From a virus, in IMG/VR virus record IMGVR_UViG_3300048834_000930, positions 1-56,648 of that record: a DNA stretch of 56,648 bases. One strand, 5' to 3'. Made by a program: the position numbers and the translations under genes. This document shows positions 1 to 7,416 of the stretch, piece after piece. Position 1 is the first letter of the stretch. Each line of letters begins with the position of its first letter. Under the pieces are notes generated by a model, which was not told the origin of the DNA, ran no database searches, and saw only the letters and a list, made by a program, of their open reading frames with translations.

Positions 1-61
1 ACTGTCGATGTCCGAACGCGAGGCTGCGGCGGTGCGTCGAGTTGCAGCCGAGTGCCGGTGA
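1..61 (+). CDS. 3' end of a gene entering from the left edge (possibly the tape measure C-terminus)
   Basis: Frame 2 is open from the left edge to a TGA at 59-61 and reads LSMSEREAAAVRRVAAECR, a plausible charged helical C-terminus. If the molecule is circular, the last two bases of the window plus base 1 make an AGA codon and the tape measure frame from 54913 continues exactly into this frame, giving a protein of about 598 residues. All three forward frames are open here, so the match is suggestive and no more. It could also be the end of an unrelated gene. Confidence 0.35.
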   Translation, partial: LSMSEREAAAVRRVAAECR

Positions 62-79
62 GTTGCGGCGCAATATGCG

Positions 80-388
80 GTGCGCTACTATCGGCAGGTG
101 CCACCGCGCAAAATCACCACGAGCCCGATGCCAGCACTGATCGGCCCGCTCGTCGCCGCAGCACGGCAGGCCGCTGGAATGACCCAGACCGGTCTAGGCG
201 AGGCCGCAGGCGTCCCGCAGAGCCACGTCGCGGCCATCGAGGGCGGGCGCGCTAACCCGTCCACTGAGATGCTGGCGAGGCTAGGACACGCTCTCGGCGT
301 CGACCCAGGAGCGCTTTTGCCCGACCTTGAGCGGATTCGATCCGAGTTTGGCGCGGATCTCGCTGGTCTGCAGAAAAGTGGAGGCTGA
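80..388 (+). CDS. XRE-family helix-turn-helix regulator
   Basis: A small protein (102 residues from GTG at 80; 86 from the ATG at 128) that is one HTH_3/Cro-C1 domain. The motif runs ARQAAGMTQTGLGEAAGVPQSHVAAIEGG followed, after a short gap, by the usual second part with RANPSTEMLARLGHALGVD. GMTQ..L...AGV is recognition-helix packing and IEGGRANPS the loop after helix 4. It has no sensor or peptidase domain, so it would act as a simple DNA-binding repressor or activator. It stands at the head of a group of small plus-strand genes. Whether it is the lysogeny repressor or a late accessory regulator cannot be told from position; the regulator at 19670-20128 is the other candidate. The start is uncertain: none of GTG 80, GTG 98 or ATG 128 has a strong Shine-Dalgarno. 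Confidence 0.75.
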   Translation: MRYYRQVPPRKITTSPMPALIGPLVAAARQAAGMTQTGLGEAAGVPQSHVAAIEGGRANPSTEMLARLGHALGVDPGALLPDLERIRSEFGADLAGLQKSGG

Positions 389-460
389 CTACTTGCGAAT
401 GATATGCGGCGCGCATATATTCTCATCACCGGGCGACGAGATGGCGCCCGCGAATCCAAG

Positions 461-841
461 ATGACCACCCTGACTCTTTACCGCGCAGCCGATGCCGACA
501 CTTGGAGCGACTGCGCCAGCTTTGCGGAGAGTCGCGAGGCGGCGGAGTGCTACCTCGATAACCCAGGGTTCGGCGGATCGCGACTGTGGGTCACTACGGT
601 CGAGATCGACGAGTCGGCAGTGCTCGATCTGACCGATTGCGATGACGCCGTGGCCGTCATTGCCGACCGCATCGGCAGTGAGCACCCAGGCGCCATCGGG
701 GCCGACGAGTATGCTCCTCGCGTCTCATATGAGCTCCGCGATGCTGGTGTCGAGTGGGTCCGAGTGCGGGAGTCATACCCGGCGGACACGATCACTTGGA
801 TTTTTGTCGGGTCGGATGACCCTGAGTTGGAGGGGATATGA
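461..841 (+). CDS. Hypothetical acidic protein
   Basis: A 126-residue protein starting MTTLTLYRAADADTW. I prefer ATG 461 to an upstream start at 404 because the extra N-terminus looks like read-through of the spacer. The opening strand motif LTLYRA and many short beta segments (WVTTVEID, VSYELRDAG, ITWIFV) recall ADP-ribosyltransferase-like or RES-like small folds that begin with 'LYRA', but I see no catalytic set and do not assign one. Its TGA overlaps the ATG of the next gene (ATGA), so the two are probably translationally coupled. Confidence 0.6.
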   Translation: MTTLTLYRAADADTWSDCASFAESREAAECYLDNPGFGGSRLWVTTVEIDESAVLDLTDCDDAVAVIADRIGSEHPGAIGADEYAPRVSYELRDAGVEWVRVRESYPADTITWIFVGSDDPELEGI

Positions 842-1140
842 ACATTTCAATCGATTACATTTCCACGCATTCATCAACCCATTGCAACGCCTATTGTCAG
901 TTCGTCGCCACCATAGGCGACGAGAAATATGAACTGGCAGCGTCAGTCGGAGCTCGTGACTCCTACGCTGGCACCATCGCAGCCAGCGGCGCTGGTGTGA
1001 CCAAGGCGATGGTCTCGGCCTGGTGCGAAGATCCATCCGACTTCGCCACGGTGCCGCAGGAGCACCGCGAAGCTGTCGAGGAAGCGCTTCTGCGCTCCGC
1101 ATGGCGCCTCTGGCAAGAGGCCGAGTTAGTTCACGATTAG
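838..1140 (+). CDS. Hypothetical protein
   Basis: A 100-residue protein beginning MNISIDYISTHSS and coupled to the preceding gene by an ATGA overlap. I recognise no family. The first half is strand-forming with a repeated YxxxVATIGDEKYEL pattern; the second half is helical and rich in Trp and Glu (HREAVEEALLRSAWRLWQEAE). It has no signal peptide and no membrane segment. It ends 66 nt before the first copy of the hairpin leader. Confidence 0.55.
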   Translation: MNISIDYISTHSSTHCNAYCQFVATIGDEKYELAASVGARDSYAGTIAASGAGVTKAMVSAWCEDPSDFATVPQEHREAVEEALLRSAWRLWQEAELVHD

Positions 1141-1155
1141 GCCGCGCCCACCCCT

Positions 1156-1206
1156 AAGCTCGCCCGCAACGCATCCGAAAGGACGAGCGTGCGGGCTTAG
1201 GGCGTT
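1156..1206 (+). repeat. Hairpin leader, copy 1
   Basis: The stem GCCCGCA (1162-1168) pairs with TGCGGGC (1190-1196), with flanking AAG/CTT adding pairs, and is followed by CTTAGGGCGTT, which runs straight into the ATG at 1207. The 14-nt 3' part GGGCTTAGGGCGTT recurs identically at 1964-1977, and a variant occurs at 24487-24540. The AGGG may act as the ribosome binding site of the gene at 1207. It has no T-run, so it is not a classical intrinsic terminator. Confidence 0.7.
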
Positions 1207-1914
1207 ATGGAGTACAGAGTATGGAACCCTTCAGAGTGCACGGAGGAGGACGCCCGCGTCATCGAGGCTGAGGATGCCTCACAAGCGGAGCTTACAGCTA
1301 TGACCACCATGAGCGAAACCATGAGCGCATCACACTCCGAGGACGGAGGGTCCGGGTCCTGGTCCGGGTCCGAAGTCCAAGCCGCGTTGAGCGGCGTGAA
1401 ATCGTGCTATCACAAGGATGATTGCACGCCATACGCAGAATACAGTGCGCGACTCACCGACGCCATTGAGAGGGCTAGGGCCCTCCTAAAAAAATGGGGG
1501 CCAGGAGAGGTAATTTCCGAGCCATTCGTGTTCATGAATTTGCTACGACGATACGCTCCTAGTGAGCTAGTCGCGGTGGCGGAGCAGAGGTACACGGACC
1601 ACCTGTCTGTTTGCTCCCAGTGTTATGGGCACGGGAGCCAAACAAGTTACGGCCAGTGCCCGTGGTGCCGCAATGGGATTGTCGGCCCGTTGGGGGCCGA
1701 TGATCGAGTTTGGGCCGAGTACTTCCACGGCGATCTCATGATATTGTGGGGCTCCATACGGGAGTATCAGGCCGCCGGATTCGACCCATCGCACGCTCAC
1801 GCCGCCTGGTTGTTCGGGTGGCCTGCGGCGTCCGGCATCGTTGACATAGAGACCATGCGCGCACACGCGTTGCGCATGGTCAAAGTCGAACTGGTATCAA
1901 GACGATCTGCGTAG
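1207..1914 (+). CDS. Hypothetical protein with a four-cysteine zinc motif
   Basis: A 235-residue protein. The N-terminal ~70 residues are low-complexity (Ser/Gly/Glu-rich, with a GSGSWSGSEV stretch). Around residue 137 comes CSQCYGHGSQTSYGQCPWCRNG, split as CxxCxGxG and CPWCRNG, which is the spacing of a DnaJ-type zinc ribbon. Such proteins bind one zinc and usually contact nucleic acid or unfolded protein. The C-terminus is Trp/Tyr-rich. The ATG follows directly after hairpin leader 1. Phages carry many small genes of this kind, and the function is unknown. Confidence 0.6.
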   Translation: MEYRVWNPSECTEEDARVIEAEDASQAELTAMTTMSETMSASHSEDGGSGSWSGSEVQAALSGVKSCYHKDDCTPYAEYSARLTDAIERARALLKKWGPGEVISEPFVFMNLLRRYAPSELVAVAEQRYTDHLSVCSQCYGHGSQTSYGQCPWCRNGIVGPLGADDRVWAEYFHGDLMILWGSIREYQAAGFDPSHAHAAWLFGWPAASGIVDIETMRAHALRMVKVELVSRRSA

Positions 1915-1932
1915 CCTGCCGCAATATTTCAT

Positions 1933-1977
1933 CGCCCGCACCGGCCCGTCAGGGTGTTCGGGCGGGCTTAGGGCGTT
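1933..1977 (+). repeat. Hairpin leader, copy 2
   Basis: GCCCGC-A-CCG (1934-1943) pairs with CGG-GCGGGC (1959-1967), followed by TTAGGGCGTT, identical to copy 1 over the last 14 nt. It lies between the stop at 1914 and the gene at 2010, again as a 5' leader on the plus strand. Confidence 0.7.
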
Positions 1978-2012
1978 GGAGGCCGTCCAGTTTCGTGGAC
2001 GGATACATCATG
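1978..2012 (+). promoter_or_regulatory. Ribosome binding site with a hairpin between Shine-Dalgarno and start
   Basis: GGAGG lies at 1978-1982, then CCGTCCA (1983-1989), loop GTTTCG, and TGGACGG (1996-2002), a perfect 7-bp hairpin. The ATG is at 2010. Linear spacing from Shine-Dalgarno to ATG is too long, but folding out the hairpin brings them to about 7 nt. Alternatively the GTG at 1995 inside the hairpin is the start. Confidence 0.5.
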
Positions 2013-2306
2013 GAAGACATCAAAGCCAAGCGAGATCATGCACTATTTACACGGGGGTCTTTTGCGTCGCTGAGTCACGCCAGTGACTACCGTCACGCCT
2101 TTCATGCGGCGTGGCAGGCGTACTACCGCCGCGCGAAGCTATTGCGGAGATCGATCACCGCAAACCAAGCGGCTATCCGAGCGGGCCACGGTCTCTTGCT
2201 GGACCTGCCTGGAGGCATGCGGGAGGCACGCGCACTTCTCCGCCACGCCGCGGCGCAGCGAGAGCAATACATCTCCACCTACGGCTCGCCGATGGCTGAT
2301 GATTGA
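2010..2306 (+). CDS. Hypothetical basic protein
   Basis: A 98-residue protein from ATG 2010 (103 from GTG 1995), starting MEDIKAKRDHALFTRGSF. It is Arg/Ala/His-rich and predicted mostly helical (YRHAFHAAWQAYYRRAKLLRRS), with no recognisable domain. The start choice rests on the structured ribosome binding site just upstream. It is followed 31 nt later by another small gene. Confidence 0.5.
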   Translation: MEDIKAKRDHALFTRGSFASLSHASDYRHAFHAAWQAYYRRAKLLRRSITANQAAIRAGHGLLLDLPGGMREARALLRHAAAQREQYISTYGSPMADD

Positions 2307-2337
2307 CGCTGGCGCCGACGCGTGGGATCTGTGACCC

Positions 2338-2808
2338 ATGCCCACGCCAGCCCAACTTCGAAGATTCGCCAGGGTCGCGATCTCTGCCGCTCAGGACCCC
2401 TCATTTCAGCGAGATCTCGCGTCGGTCGACGATCATGAAGCAGACCAGCGCATCATGAGATTTTGGGAGCAGGCTCGCGGCTCACTAATTTCAGTGATTC
2501 GCGAAGAGCTTGGAGCTCGGCACGAGTGGGAAAGCCCCGCTCAATTCGAGATCGAGGTCAACAAATGGAGCCAAGCAGGATTTGGGTCTGAAGACGCTGT
2601 TGCGTGGATAAAAGAAACCTCGAATCCACTAGCCGCGCAAATGCTTGCCGAGCGCGGGTGGACGCCGAGAATGCACAAAGAGTGCCGCGTCGGTGGTCGC
2701 ACGGTCTGCGAACTCCTGTCGAGATCTCGCATGGACCCATCCGTGATTCCGCCGATCGAGGTCGCAAAAGCGGCTAGGTCGGCACAGAAGCGTCGTAGGC
2801 ACTCTTGA
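2338..2808 (+). CDS. Hypothetical protein
   Basis: A 156-residue protein, MPTPAQLRRFARVAIS..., soluble and mixed helical, ending in a basic tail (AKAARSAQKRRRHS) that could touch nucleic acid. I recognise no family. It is the last plus-strand gene before the terminator cluster at 2809-3128, and a perfect TTGACA (2805-2810) overlaps its stop codon. Confidence 0.55.
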   Translation: MPTPAQLRRFARVAISAAQDPSFQRDLASVDDHEADQRIMRFWEQARGSLISVIREELGARHEWESPAQFEIEVNKWSQAGFGSEDAVAWIKETSNPLAAQMLAERGWTPRMHKECRVGGRTVCELLSRSRMDPSVIPPIEVAKAARSAQKRRRHS

Positions 2809-2947
2809 CAGCGCGCTACTAGCCTGGCATCCTGCACTCACCGCGGTTTTCCGGGTTTGCATCCGGCCCCATTGAAGATTGTTGTTCCGCGGTGTCGATC
2901 TTTCAGATCGATATTTTCCCGCCCAGAAATGGACGGGCCCCATTGAA

Positions 2948-2995
2948 GCCCACGCAGTCAATATCGCTCGGCGCGTGGGCTTTCGCTTTGATTTT
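2948..2995 (+). terminator. Intrinsic terminator candidate
   Basis: GCCCACGC (2948-2955) pairs with GCGTGGGC (2973-2980) around a 17-nt loop, followed by TTTCGCTTTGATTTT. It would stop plus-strand transcription from the 80-2808 gene group. Confidence 0.65.
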
Positions 2996-3093
2996 CACGG
3001 CGTAGAGTGCCGCTGAATTGCGCCGAGCAGAGCGATGCGCTACATGAGAGTAGCCCCCGACCTTAGCGAGAAATCGCCGAAGTCACCTTTGCT

Positions 3094-3126
3094 CCACGTT
3101 GCCGCGAGGCACGTGGATTTTTTTTT
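3094..3126 (+). terminator. Strong intrinsic terminator
   Basis: CCACGT (3094-3099), one bulged T, GCC, loop GCGA, GGC and ACGTGG (3111-3116), then A and nine T (3118-3126). This is a textbook plus-strand terminator placed right at the stop codon of the convergent endolysin gene. Since another terminator lies 115 nt upstream, it may also end a short RNA initiated in between. Confidence 0.8.
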
Positions 3127-3128
3127 CG

Positions 3129-3533
3129 TTACCCAAGCCGCCGAATCGCTACAATCTTACCCGCATCAAATTGCTTCGCGCGCACGCGCTTCCCCTGATT
3201 CCCACCAAGAATCCAGACCGATTCACCATCGAGACGCACGAAAAGCCCGACGTGATAGCCGCCCGGCCGTTGTAAAACAACGACGTCGCCGGGCAGGGCG
3301 AATCGAGCGTTTGCAATAGCTTCGCCCACGTGTCGCCACGACGCCGCGCGCAAGGCCTTCGGCGGTACCGGAGCGCCGCAGGCGGTGGCGATCACCTGCA
3401 TGAAGATGCCGCACCACGCGAGCCGCTGGCCTTTTGCCCACGGAACAATCTGCGCAATCCAACCTGCGACGATCGGGTCCGATTCTTTGATGCCGTAGTA
3501 ACGATGCGCCTCGTAAAGCAGCGCCTTGTTCAT
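3129..3533 (-). CDS. Endolysin, CHAP-like (TIGR02594-type) peptidoglycan hydrolase
   Basis: A 134-residue protein, MNKALLYEAHRYYGIKESD... The pattern fits the TIGR02594 cysteine hydrolase family: a short helical start, catalytic Cys in LAWCGIFMQ (about residue 40), catalytic His in GGYHVGLFV (about residue 94) and the family's 'ALRAASW' and 'PGDVVVL' elements between. It cleaves peptide bonds in peptidoglycan for lysis. It has no signal peptide, so it needs a holin to reach the wall, and its ATG overlaps the stop of the one-TM ORF at 3530-3661 (ATGA), which fits holin-endolysin coupling. The pair is on the minus strand, opposite to the flanking structural genes. Confidence 0.85.
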   Translation of the reverse strand: MNKALLYEAHRYYGIKESDPIVAGWIAQIVPWAKGQRLAWCGIFMQVIATACGAPVPPKALRAASWRHVGEAIANARFALPGDVVVLQRPGGYHVGLFVRLDGESVWILGGNQGKRVRAKQFDAGKIVAIRRLG

Positions 3534-3661
3534 ACGAGCTTCTCCGCCTTCGCCTTGCGCCAGAGCTTGAAGATCTTGAATGCCGCCAGAACGACGACGG
3601 TCACGATGGGGATGATGAATTCGTCGAGGATGACTTGCACGGCTTCGGCGTCAATGTCCAT
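3530..3661 (-). CDS. Candidate holin, one transmembrane helix
   Basis: A 43-residue ORF that begins MDIDAEAVQVILDEF, continues with one hydrophobic segment (IIPIVTVVVLAAF, residues 16-28) and ends in a strongly basic tail (KIFKLWRKAKAEKLV). A negatively charged N-terminus, a single TM and a positive C-terminus are the features of class III-like small holins. Its TGA overlaps the endolysin ATG. It would permeabilise the inner membrane to release the endolysin. There is no good Shine-Dalgarno; an in-frame TTG six codons upstream is an alternative start. Confidence 0.65.
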   Translation of the reverse strand: MDIDAEAVQVILDEFIIPIVTVVVLAAFKIFKLWRKAKAEKLV

Positions 3662-3711
3662 GCAACCATCGTGATGCAATAGCTCAATCGCGCCGAATCA
3701 AGGCCTTCATT

Positions 3712-5094
3712 TTGCGAATCCCATCGCATTGGCATGATCGCCCCGTGCCAACCGCAGACCGCAAGCACCAGTGCTCAATCGGGGGCATCAAAGTCGTTCA
3801 CAAGTCGAGCTCGCTCAACACGGGTCGCCCGCACAAGACCCACACTTCGGCAACGCGCGACTATTCAGAGGTTGAAGCGCTCCCGTTTCCATCGGAAATG
3901 TTCAGCGAAGAGGTCGACGTCGTCGGCGATAACTTCGATTTGATCGTGCTTCAAATCCTCGAATTGCTCGCGGGCAAGGGGCCGGTCGAGTATGTGCATC
4001 CGACACGCGGGCCACTTTATGTCGTGTTGCAATCGCCGGCGGTGGTGACGGAGCGCCCCGATCGGGTGGTCAACAAGACCCGTCTCCGATTCGATTTCAA
4101 GGTCGCGGCTGTCGAGCCCCCCGTCGGGCCGAAGAAGTTGCCCGCGACGGCGAAGGCCAAAATCGCCATTGCCCAAGAGGGCCTCGACGCTGACTTCGAT
4201 GCCGCGGTCGACACAAACAAACTTGGATTTGCGGACCTCATCAAAAACGTCGTCGGCAAGATTCTCGACGCAGCAGATTTCATCGGGGGCATCAATGGCA
4301 CAGTCGCCGGCAAACTTGCGATCGTGAGCTCGTTGACCTCGGCAATCAAAGAGCTTGAGCGCTCGGTCAATACTTTGGTGCACACGCCGGACCTCGTTCG
4401 CGCGTCGCTCATGTCGCTCGTGATTGCGACGGGAAACCTGGTCAAAACAGCGACCGAACGCTACACCAGCCTTGCACCATTTCGTGCGGCAAACGAGGCA
4501 GCCTCGCAGGGATACGGCCAAGCACTCGGGGCCGTCGGCGGTGCCGATGGGCAAATCAACATCACGCGCCCGGTGGATGCGTCGATCACCATGCTGTCGG
4601 CAATGAAGAAGAGCAACGAGCTTGAGCTCGACGTCTCCGAAATTCCCACGGGTGACGACCAGACGCCGGAGCGCGCGGCCGAGCTCGAAGCGACTCAAGC
4701 GATTCAACGTTGGACTCGAGCGACGCTGGTCATGCAACTCGCGGGTTCGCTCACCAATGTCGAGTGGGAGAGCGAGTCGCAGGTTCGGCATGCGATGGCT
4801 GTCCTGCAGGCTGAAATTGCGAAAGTTCGCGCCGACACTGGTCATTCGCCCGAAACGATTCGATCCCTTCGCGCGGTGACACTTGCCCTCGTTGCCTATC
4901 TCGATTCGCAGCGCTCGCGCTTGCCCGAGCTGCGCATTGTGTCGACGAAGCGGGCGCGCAGCATTGTCTTGCTGGCCTACGATCTCTTCGGTGACGCCTA
5001 CGCCTATCCGCGCCTTCTCTCACGCAACGTCGACTCGATAACCGACCCTGGCCGTCTGCCAAGCGACATCGATCTGGAGGTGCTCGGTGATTAG
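3712..5094 (+). CDS. Mu gpN-like DNA circularisation / tail protein
   Basis: 460 residues from TTG 3712 (AAGG 8 nt upstream) or 449 from GTG 3745. The N-terminal ~110 residues match the DNA_circ_N pattern: a strand pair (CSIGGIKVVHKSSSL), a basic turn, EVDVVGDNFDLIVLQILELLAGKGPVEYVHPTRGPLYVVL in outline, with the GPVEYVHPTRG loop being the clearest signature. The remainder is helical and probably coils in the baseplate. In Mu-like phages gpN sits after the tape measure and builds the baseplate hub region. It opens the 3712-6837 baseplate operon, with its stop overlapping the GTG of the next gene. Confidence 0.8.
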   Translation: MRIPSHWHDRPVPTADRKHQCSIGGIKVVHKSSSLNTGRPHKTHTSATRDYSEVEALPFPSEMFSEEVDVVGDNFDLIVLQILELLAGKGPVEYVHPTRGPLYVVLQSPAVVTERPDRVVNKTRLRFDFKVAAVEPPVGPKKLPATAKAKIAIAQEGLDADFDAAVDTNKLGFADLIKNVVGKILDAADFIGGINGTVAGKLAIVSSLTSAIKELERSVNTLVHTPDLVRASLMSLVIATGNLVKTATERYTSLAPFRAANEAASQGYGQALGAVGGADGQINITRPVDASITMLSAMKKSNELELDVSEIPTGDDQTPERAAELEATQAIQRWTRATLVMQLAGSLTNVEWESESQVRHAMAVLQAEIAKVRADTGHSPETIRSLRAVTLALVAYLDSQRSRLPELRIVSTKRARSIVLLAYDLFGDAYAYPRLLSRNVDSITDPGRLPSDIDLEVLGD

Positions 5095-6124
5095 GTCGCC
5101 AAAACCTCGCTTGCTGGTCGATGGGGAGGAGTACGCGGGCACGATCAAGTCGGTGCAAGTCACCGCGTCGATCGAGCAGGTCGCCCACTTTTTCACGGTT
5201 GAAACCTTCGTCGCTCGCGGTGCTCCGTTTCCCTTCTACGCCTTTGCGAAGGCCCAGCTCTACGACGGCGACAGATTGCTGGTCGACGGCTACCTTGAGC
5301 AACCCGACGACTCACGCTCTTCGGACGGCAGCACGGTGACGCTCACGGGCAAGTCGCGAACGAACCACTTGCAAGAGGCATCGGCTGCACTCGACACGCT
5401 TCAACTCCGCAACGTGACGCTTGAGAAAATCGTCCGCAAGCTCGTGGAGCCGTGGAAGATTCCCGTCAAAGTCACCGCCGGCGTTGATCAAGGTAAACCG
5501 TTCAAGAAGTTTCGGCTCAACGATGGCGAGACGCCGTTTGAGGCGATGGCAAGGGCGGTTCACGAGCGCGGCTTGTTGATTTACACCGAGACCGGCGCCG
5601 AGGTGATCATCGGCGAGCCCACGCGCGGCCCGGCGCTTTTCGTGTTTCCAGACTTCACCGACGTCGACACGATGATTCGCACCGGCGGCGACATCTCCGG
5701 CCTTGGCTCGCAATATAGCGTGACCGGGCACGGTACGCACATGCTTCTTGGCAAAGACCCGGGCAAGGCAATCGCAACCGTGCTCAATCCGGAGATCACC
5801 GAGCATCGGCCGATCATCATTCAAGCGCAGACGGGCACTCAGTTCAAAGAGCTCGTGAAGCAAGCCGAACGCATCCGCCAGTCGAGAATGGGCAAGGCGC
5901 TGACCTGCAACGTTGAGACCGCGGCATGGTACGGACGCACGGGCCAAATCTGGTGGCCGAACCAGCTCATTCACCTGAGGGCCGATGTGCATGTTGGCAA
6001 GAATAAGACGCTTGACGAAGAGATGGTGCTCTCGACGGTTTACTTGCGGTTTTCGAGCGACGAAGGGTCGTCGTCGCAACTCGAGTTCAAACGCCGCGAC
6101 GCATTCTTGACGGAGGGAAAATGA
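5087..6124 (+). CDS. Mu gpP-like baseplate hub protein
   Basis: A 345-residue protein from GTG 5087, overlapping the previous stop by 8 nt. The order of segments is that of gpP (Mu gp44, fold of the T4 gp27 hub): a first barrel (SVQVTASIEQVAHFFTVET), a linker with GYLEQPDDSRSSDG and TLTGKSRTNHLQEASA, a helical domain (LEKIVRKLVEPWKIPV) and a last barrel with VTGHGTHMLLGKD and AWYGRTGQIWWPNQLI. It forms the trimeric hub at the tail tip to which the spike attaches. The next gene encodes that spike, with ATG overlap (AAATGATGG). Confidence 0.85.
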   Translation: MIRSPKPRLLVDGEEYAGTIKSVQVTASIEQVAHFFTVETFVARGAPFPFYAFAKAQLYDGDRLLVDGYLEQPDDSRSSDGSTVTLTGKSRTNHLQEASAALDTLQLRNVTLEKIVRKLVEPWKIPVKVTAGVDQGKPFKKFRLNDGETPFEAMARAVHERGLLIYTETGAEVIIGEPTRGPALFVFPDFTDVDTMIRTGGDISGLGSQYSVTGHGTHMLLGKDPGKAIATVLNPEITEHRPIIIQAQTGTQFKELVKQAERIRQSRMGKALTCNVETAAWYGRTGQIWWPNQLIHLRADVHVGKNKTLDEEMVLSTVYLRFSSDEGSSSQLEFKRRDAFLTEGK

Positions 6125-6837
6125 TGGGACCTCGTGAACTAAGAACATTCATCGACAAGGCAACCGCCACGATCCGCGGGCAAATCCGCGACATGGTGCG
6201 AATCGGAAAAGTTGGGCGACTCAAGGATGACGACGATGTGCAGACGATGCAGGCCGTTGACATGCAAGACCGCACCGAAGACGATGTGATGAACCTGAAT
6301 CACTACGGTCTCTCGACGAATCCACCGGCGGAGAGCAAAGGCCTTCTCGTGTCGATCAACGGCTCAACCGAGCAGTCAGCGATGATCTTCGCGTCGCCAA
6401 GTGGACGCCCAACGGTCGAAGCGGGCGAAGTGATCGTCTGGTCAGTTCATGGGCAGTCGATGAAATTCGCCAAAACCGGTGACGTTTCGATCAGCTGCGC
6501 GGACGATGGCGTCAAGATCGACATGAAGGTGAGCGGCGAAGCGTCGATGGTGGCCAAGACTGGCGCCAAGATCGAGATGAGCACCGCCGGTCAGATCACG
6601 GTGACGTCGCCATCAGCGGCGCTCATCAAGCTCGGCAGTGCGGCCGCCGTGCTCGGCGTTGCTCGATTCACCGATTCGGTAGGTCCTTCGCCCGAGCTCA
6701 TCGCTTACCAGACGTTTTGCGAAGGCCTCTTCAACAGCCTGTTGCCGGGTTCCTTCACGGCGTTCAACAACTTTGCGGCGGTAGTGCTGCGATCTGGAAT
6801 CATCACAGGCGCGAGTGCAAAGACGCTTTCTGCGTAG
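6121..6837 (+). CDS. Mu gp45-like tail spike (central baseplate spike, gpV type)
   Basis: A 238-residue protein. The N-terminus has the OB-fold module of the gp45/gpV spike (MVRIGKVGRLKDDDDVQTMQAVDM, then HYGLSTNPPAESKGLLVSING), and the C-terminal half is a repetitive strand region (VSISCADDGVKIDMKVSGEA, AKIEMSTAGQITVTSPSAA) forming a triple-stranded beta helix. It is the membrane-piercing tip of the contractile tail. Mu gp45 carries a terminal HxH iron site; I do not see an obvious HxH here, so the metal tip may be absent. The following two genes are on the opposite strand. Confidence 0.85.
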   Translation: MMGPRELRTFIDKATATIRGQIRDMVRIGKVGRLKDDDDVQTMQAVDMQDRTEDDVMNLNHYGLSTNPPAESKGLLVSINGSTEQSAMIFASPSGRPTVEAGEVIVWSVHGQSMKFAKTGDVSISCADDGVKIDMKVSGEASMVAKTGAKIEMSTAGQITVTSPSAALIKLGSAAAVLGVARFTDSVGPSPELIAYQTFCEGLFNSLLPGSFTAFNNFAAVVLRSGIITGASAKTLSA

Positions 6838-7401
6838 TCACGGCTCAAGACCGACATGCGAGAGCAAAGTCGCTACCGTTTGTTGATCGAAGCTCTTCTT
6901 GCGAATCAGCTTCGCGGGCAGGTAGTGATCCCAAATCGACTCTGCGTTGCGTTCTGCTTCGGCGCGAATCTCAAGCTCGCTGTATCCCATTTGCTTCATC
7001 GCGCGAAGGCCGGAGCCATACGCCTGGACTTCGTAAATCCACAACTTGCGCGGCCGAGGGTAGATCAGGATTTCGAAGAGGAATCGCTTGGACTCTTGGA
7101 TCGCGTGAGTTGTCTCGTGCACCGCCACTTTGGCTTGCTGATGCTTTGACTTCTTCTCCCAGTTGCTACCCCACCAGACATGGCCGAAGGCGGTCGTCGA
7201 AAATCTGGACTTTCGGCGCTTCACGCTTGTCTCAAAATCCAAACCATCGAGGAGACTGGCGCACTGCCGTAAGATTGCCTCTGGGTCGCGTAACATAGCG
7301 ACGCCCGGTGGAAAGTTGGCTTTTGAAGACGCGAGAGCGATGTGCTTGGGCTTCAGTGTGAGCAACATGGGCAAGAACTTGCCCGCGTCGCCGCAACTCA
7401 C
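6838..7401 (-). CDS. HExxH protein, putative zinc metalloprotease (cargo gene)
   Basis: 187 residues from GTG 7401 (176 from ATG 7368). A zincin motif HETTHAIQ (about residue 95) is followed some 27 residues later by YEVQAYGSGLRAMKQMG, whose Glu could be the third zinc ligand (gluzincin order HExxH...E). The pattern resembles HExxH domains with an 'HExTHAxQ' helix and an 'E..AY' ligand helix, as in eCIS/DUF4157-like proteins. It has no signal peptide. It sits on the minus strand inside the baseplate operon, 15 nt downstream of the macro-like gene, so the two form a separate transcription unit. The substrate is unknown, and it could act on host proteins or be carried in the virion. Confidence 0.55.
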   Translation of the reverse strand: MSCGDAGKFLPMLLTLKPKHIALASSKANFPPGVAMLRDPEAILRQCASLLDGLDFETSVKRRKSRFSTTAFGHVWWGSNWEKKSKHQQAKVAVHETTHAIQESKRFLFEILIYPRPRKLWIYEVQAYGSGLRAMKQMGYSELEIRAEAERNAESIWDHYLPAKLIRKKSFDQQTVATLLSHVGLEP

Positions 7402-7416
7402 GAATTCAAGGCGTGA

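Larger units (their letters stand above)
2809..3128. other. 320-nt intergenic region between convergent genes
   Basis: No convincing gene. It holds a 13-bp direct repeat GGCCCCATTGAAG at 2865-2877 and 2936-2948, a 7-bp hairpin (TCGATCT/AGATCGA, 2895-2911) followed by TATTTT, and two stronger terminator hairpins listed separately. A TTGACA box at 2805-2810 has only a poor -10 (CATCCT, 2828-2833) at 17 nt. Between the two terminators a short RNA of about 110 nt could be made. Confidence 0.5.

Noticed and set aside
3865-4845. 326-codon minus-strand open frame
   Set aside because: Antisense shadow of the gpN-like gene. Composition is Arg/Asp/His-rich with no motif, and the plus-strand gene has a family match.
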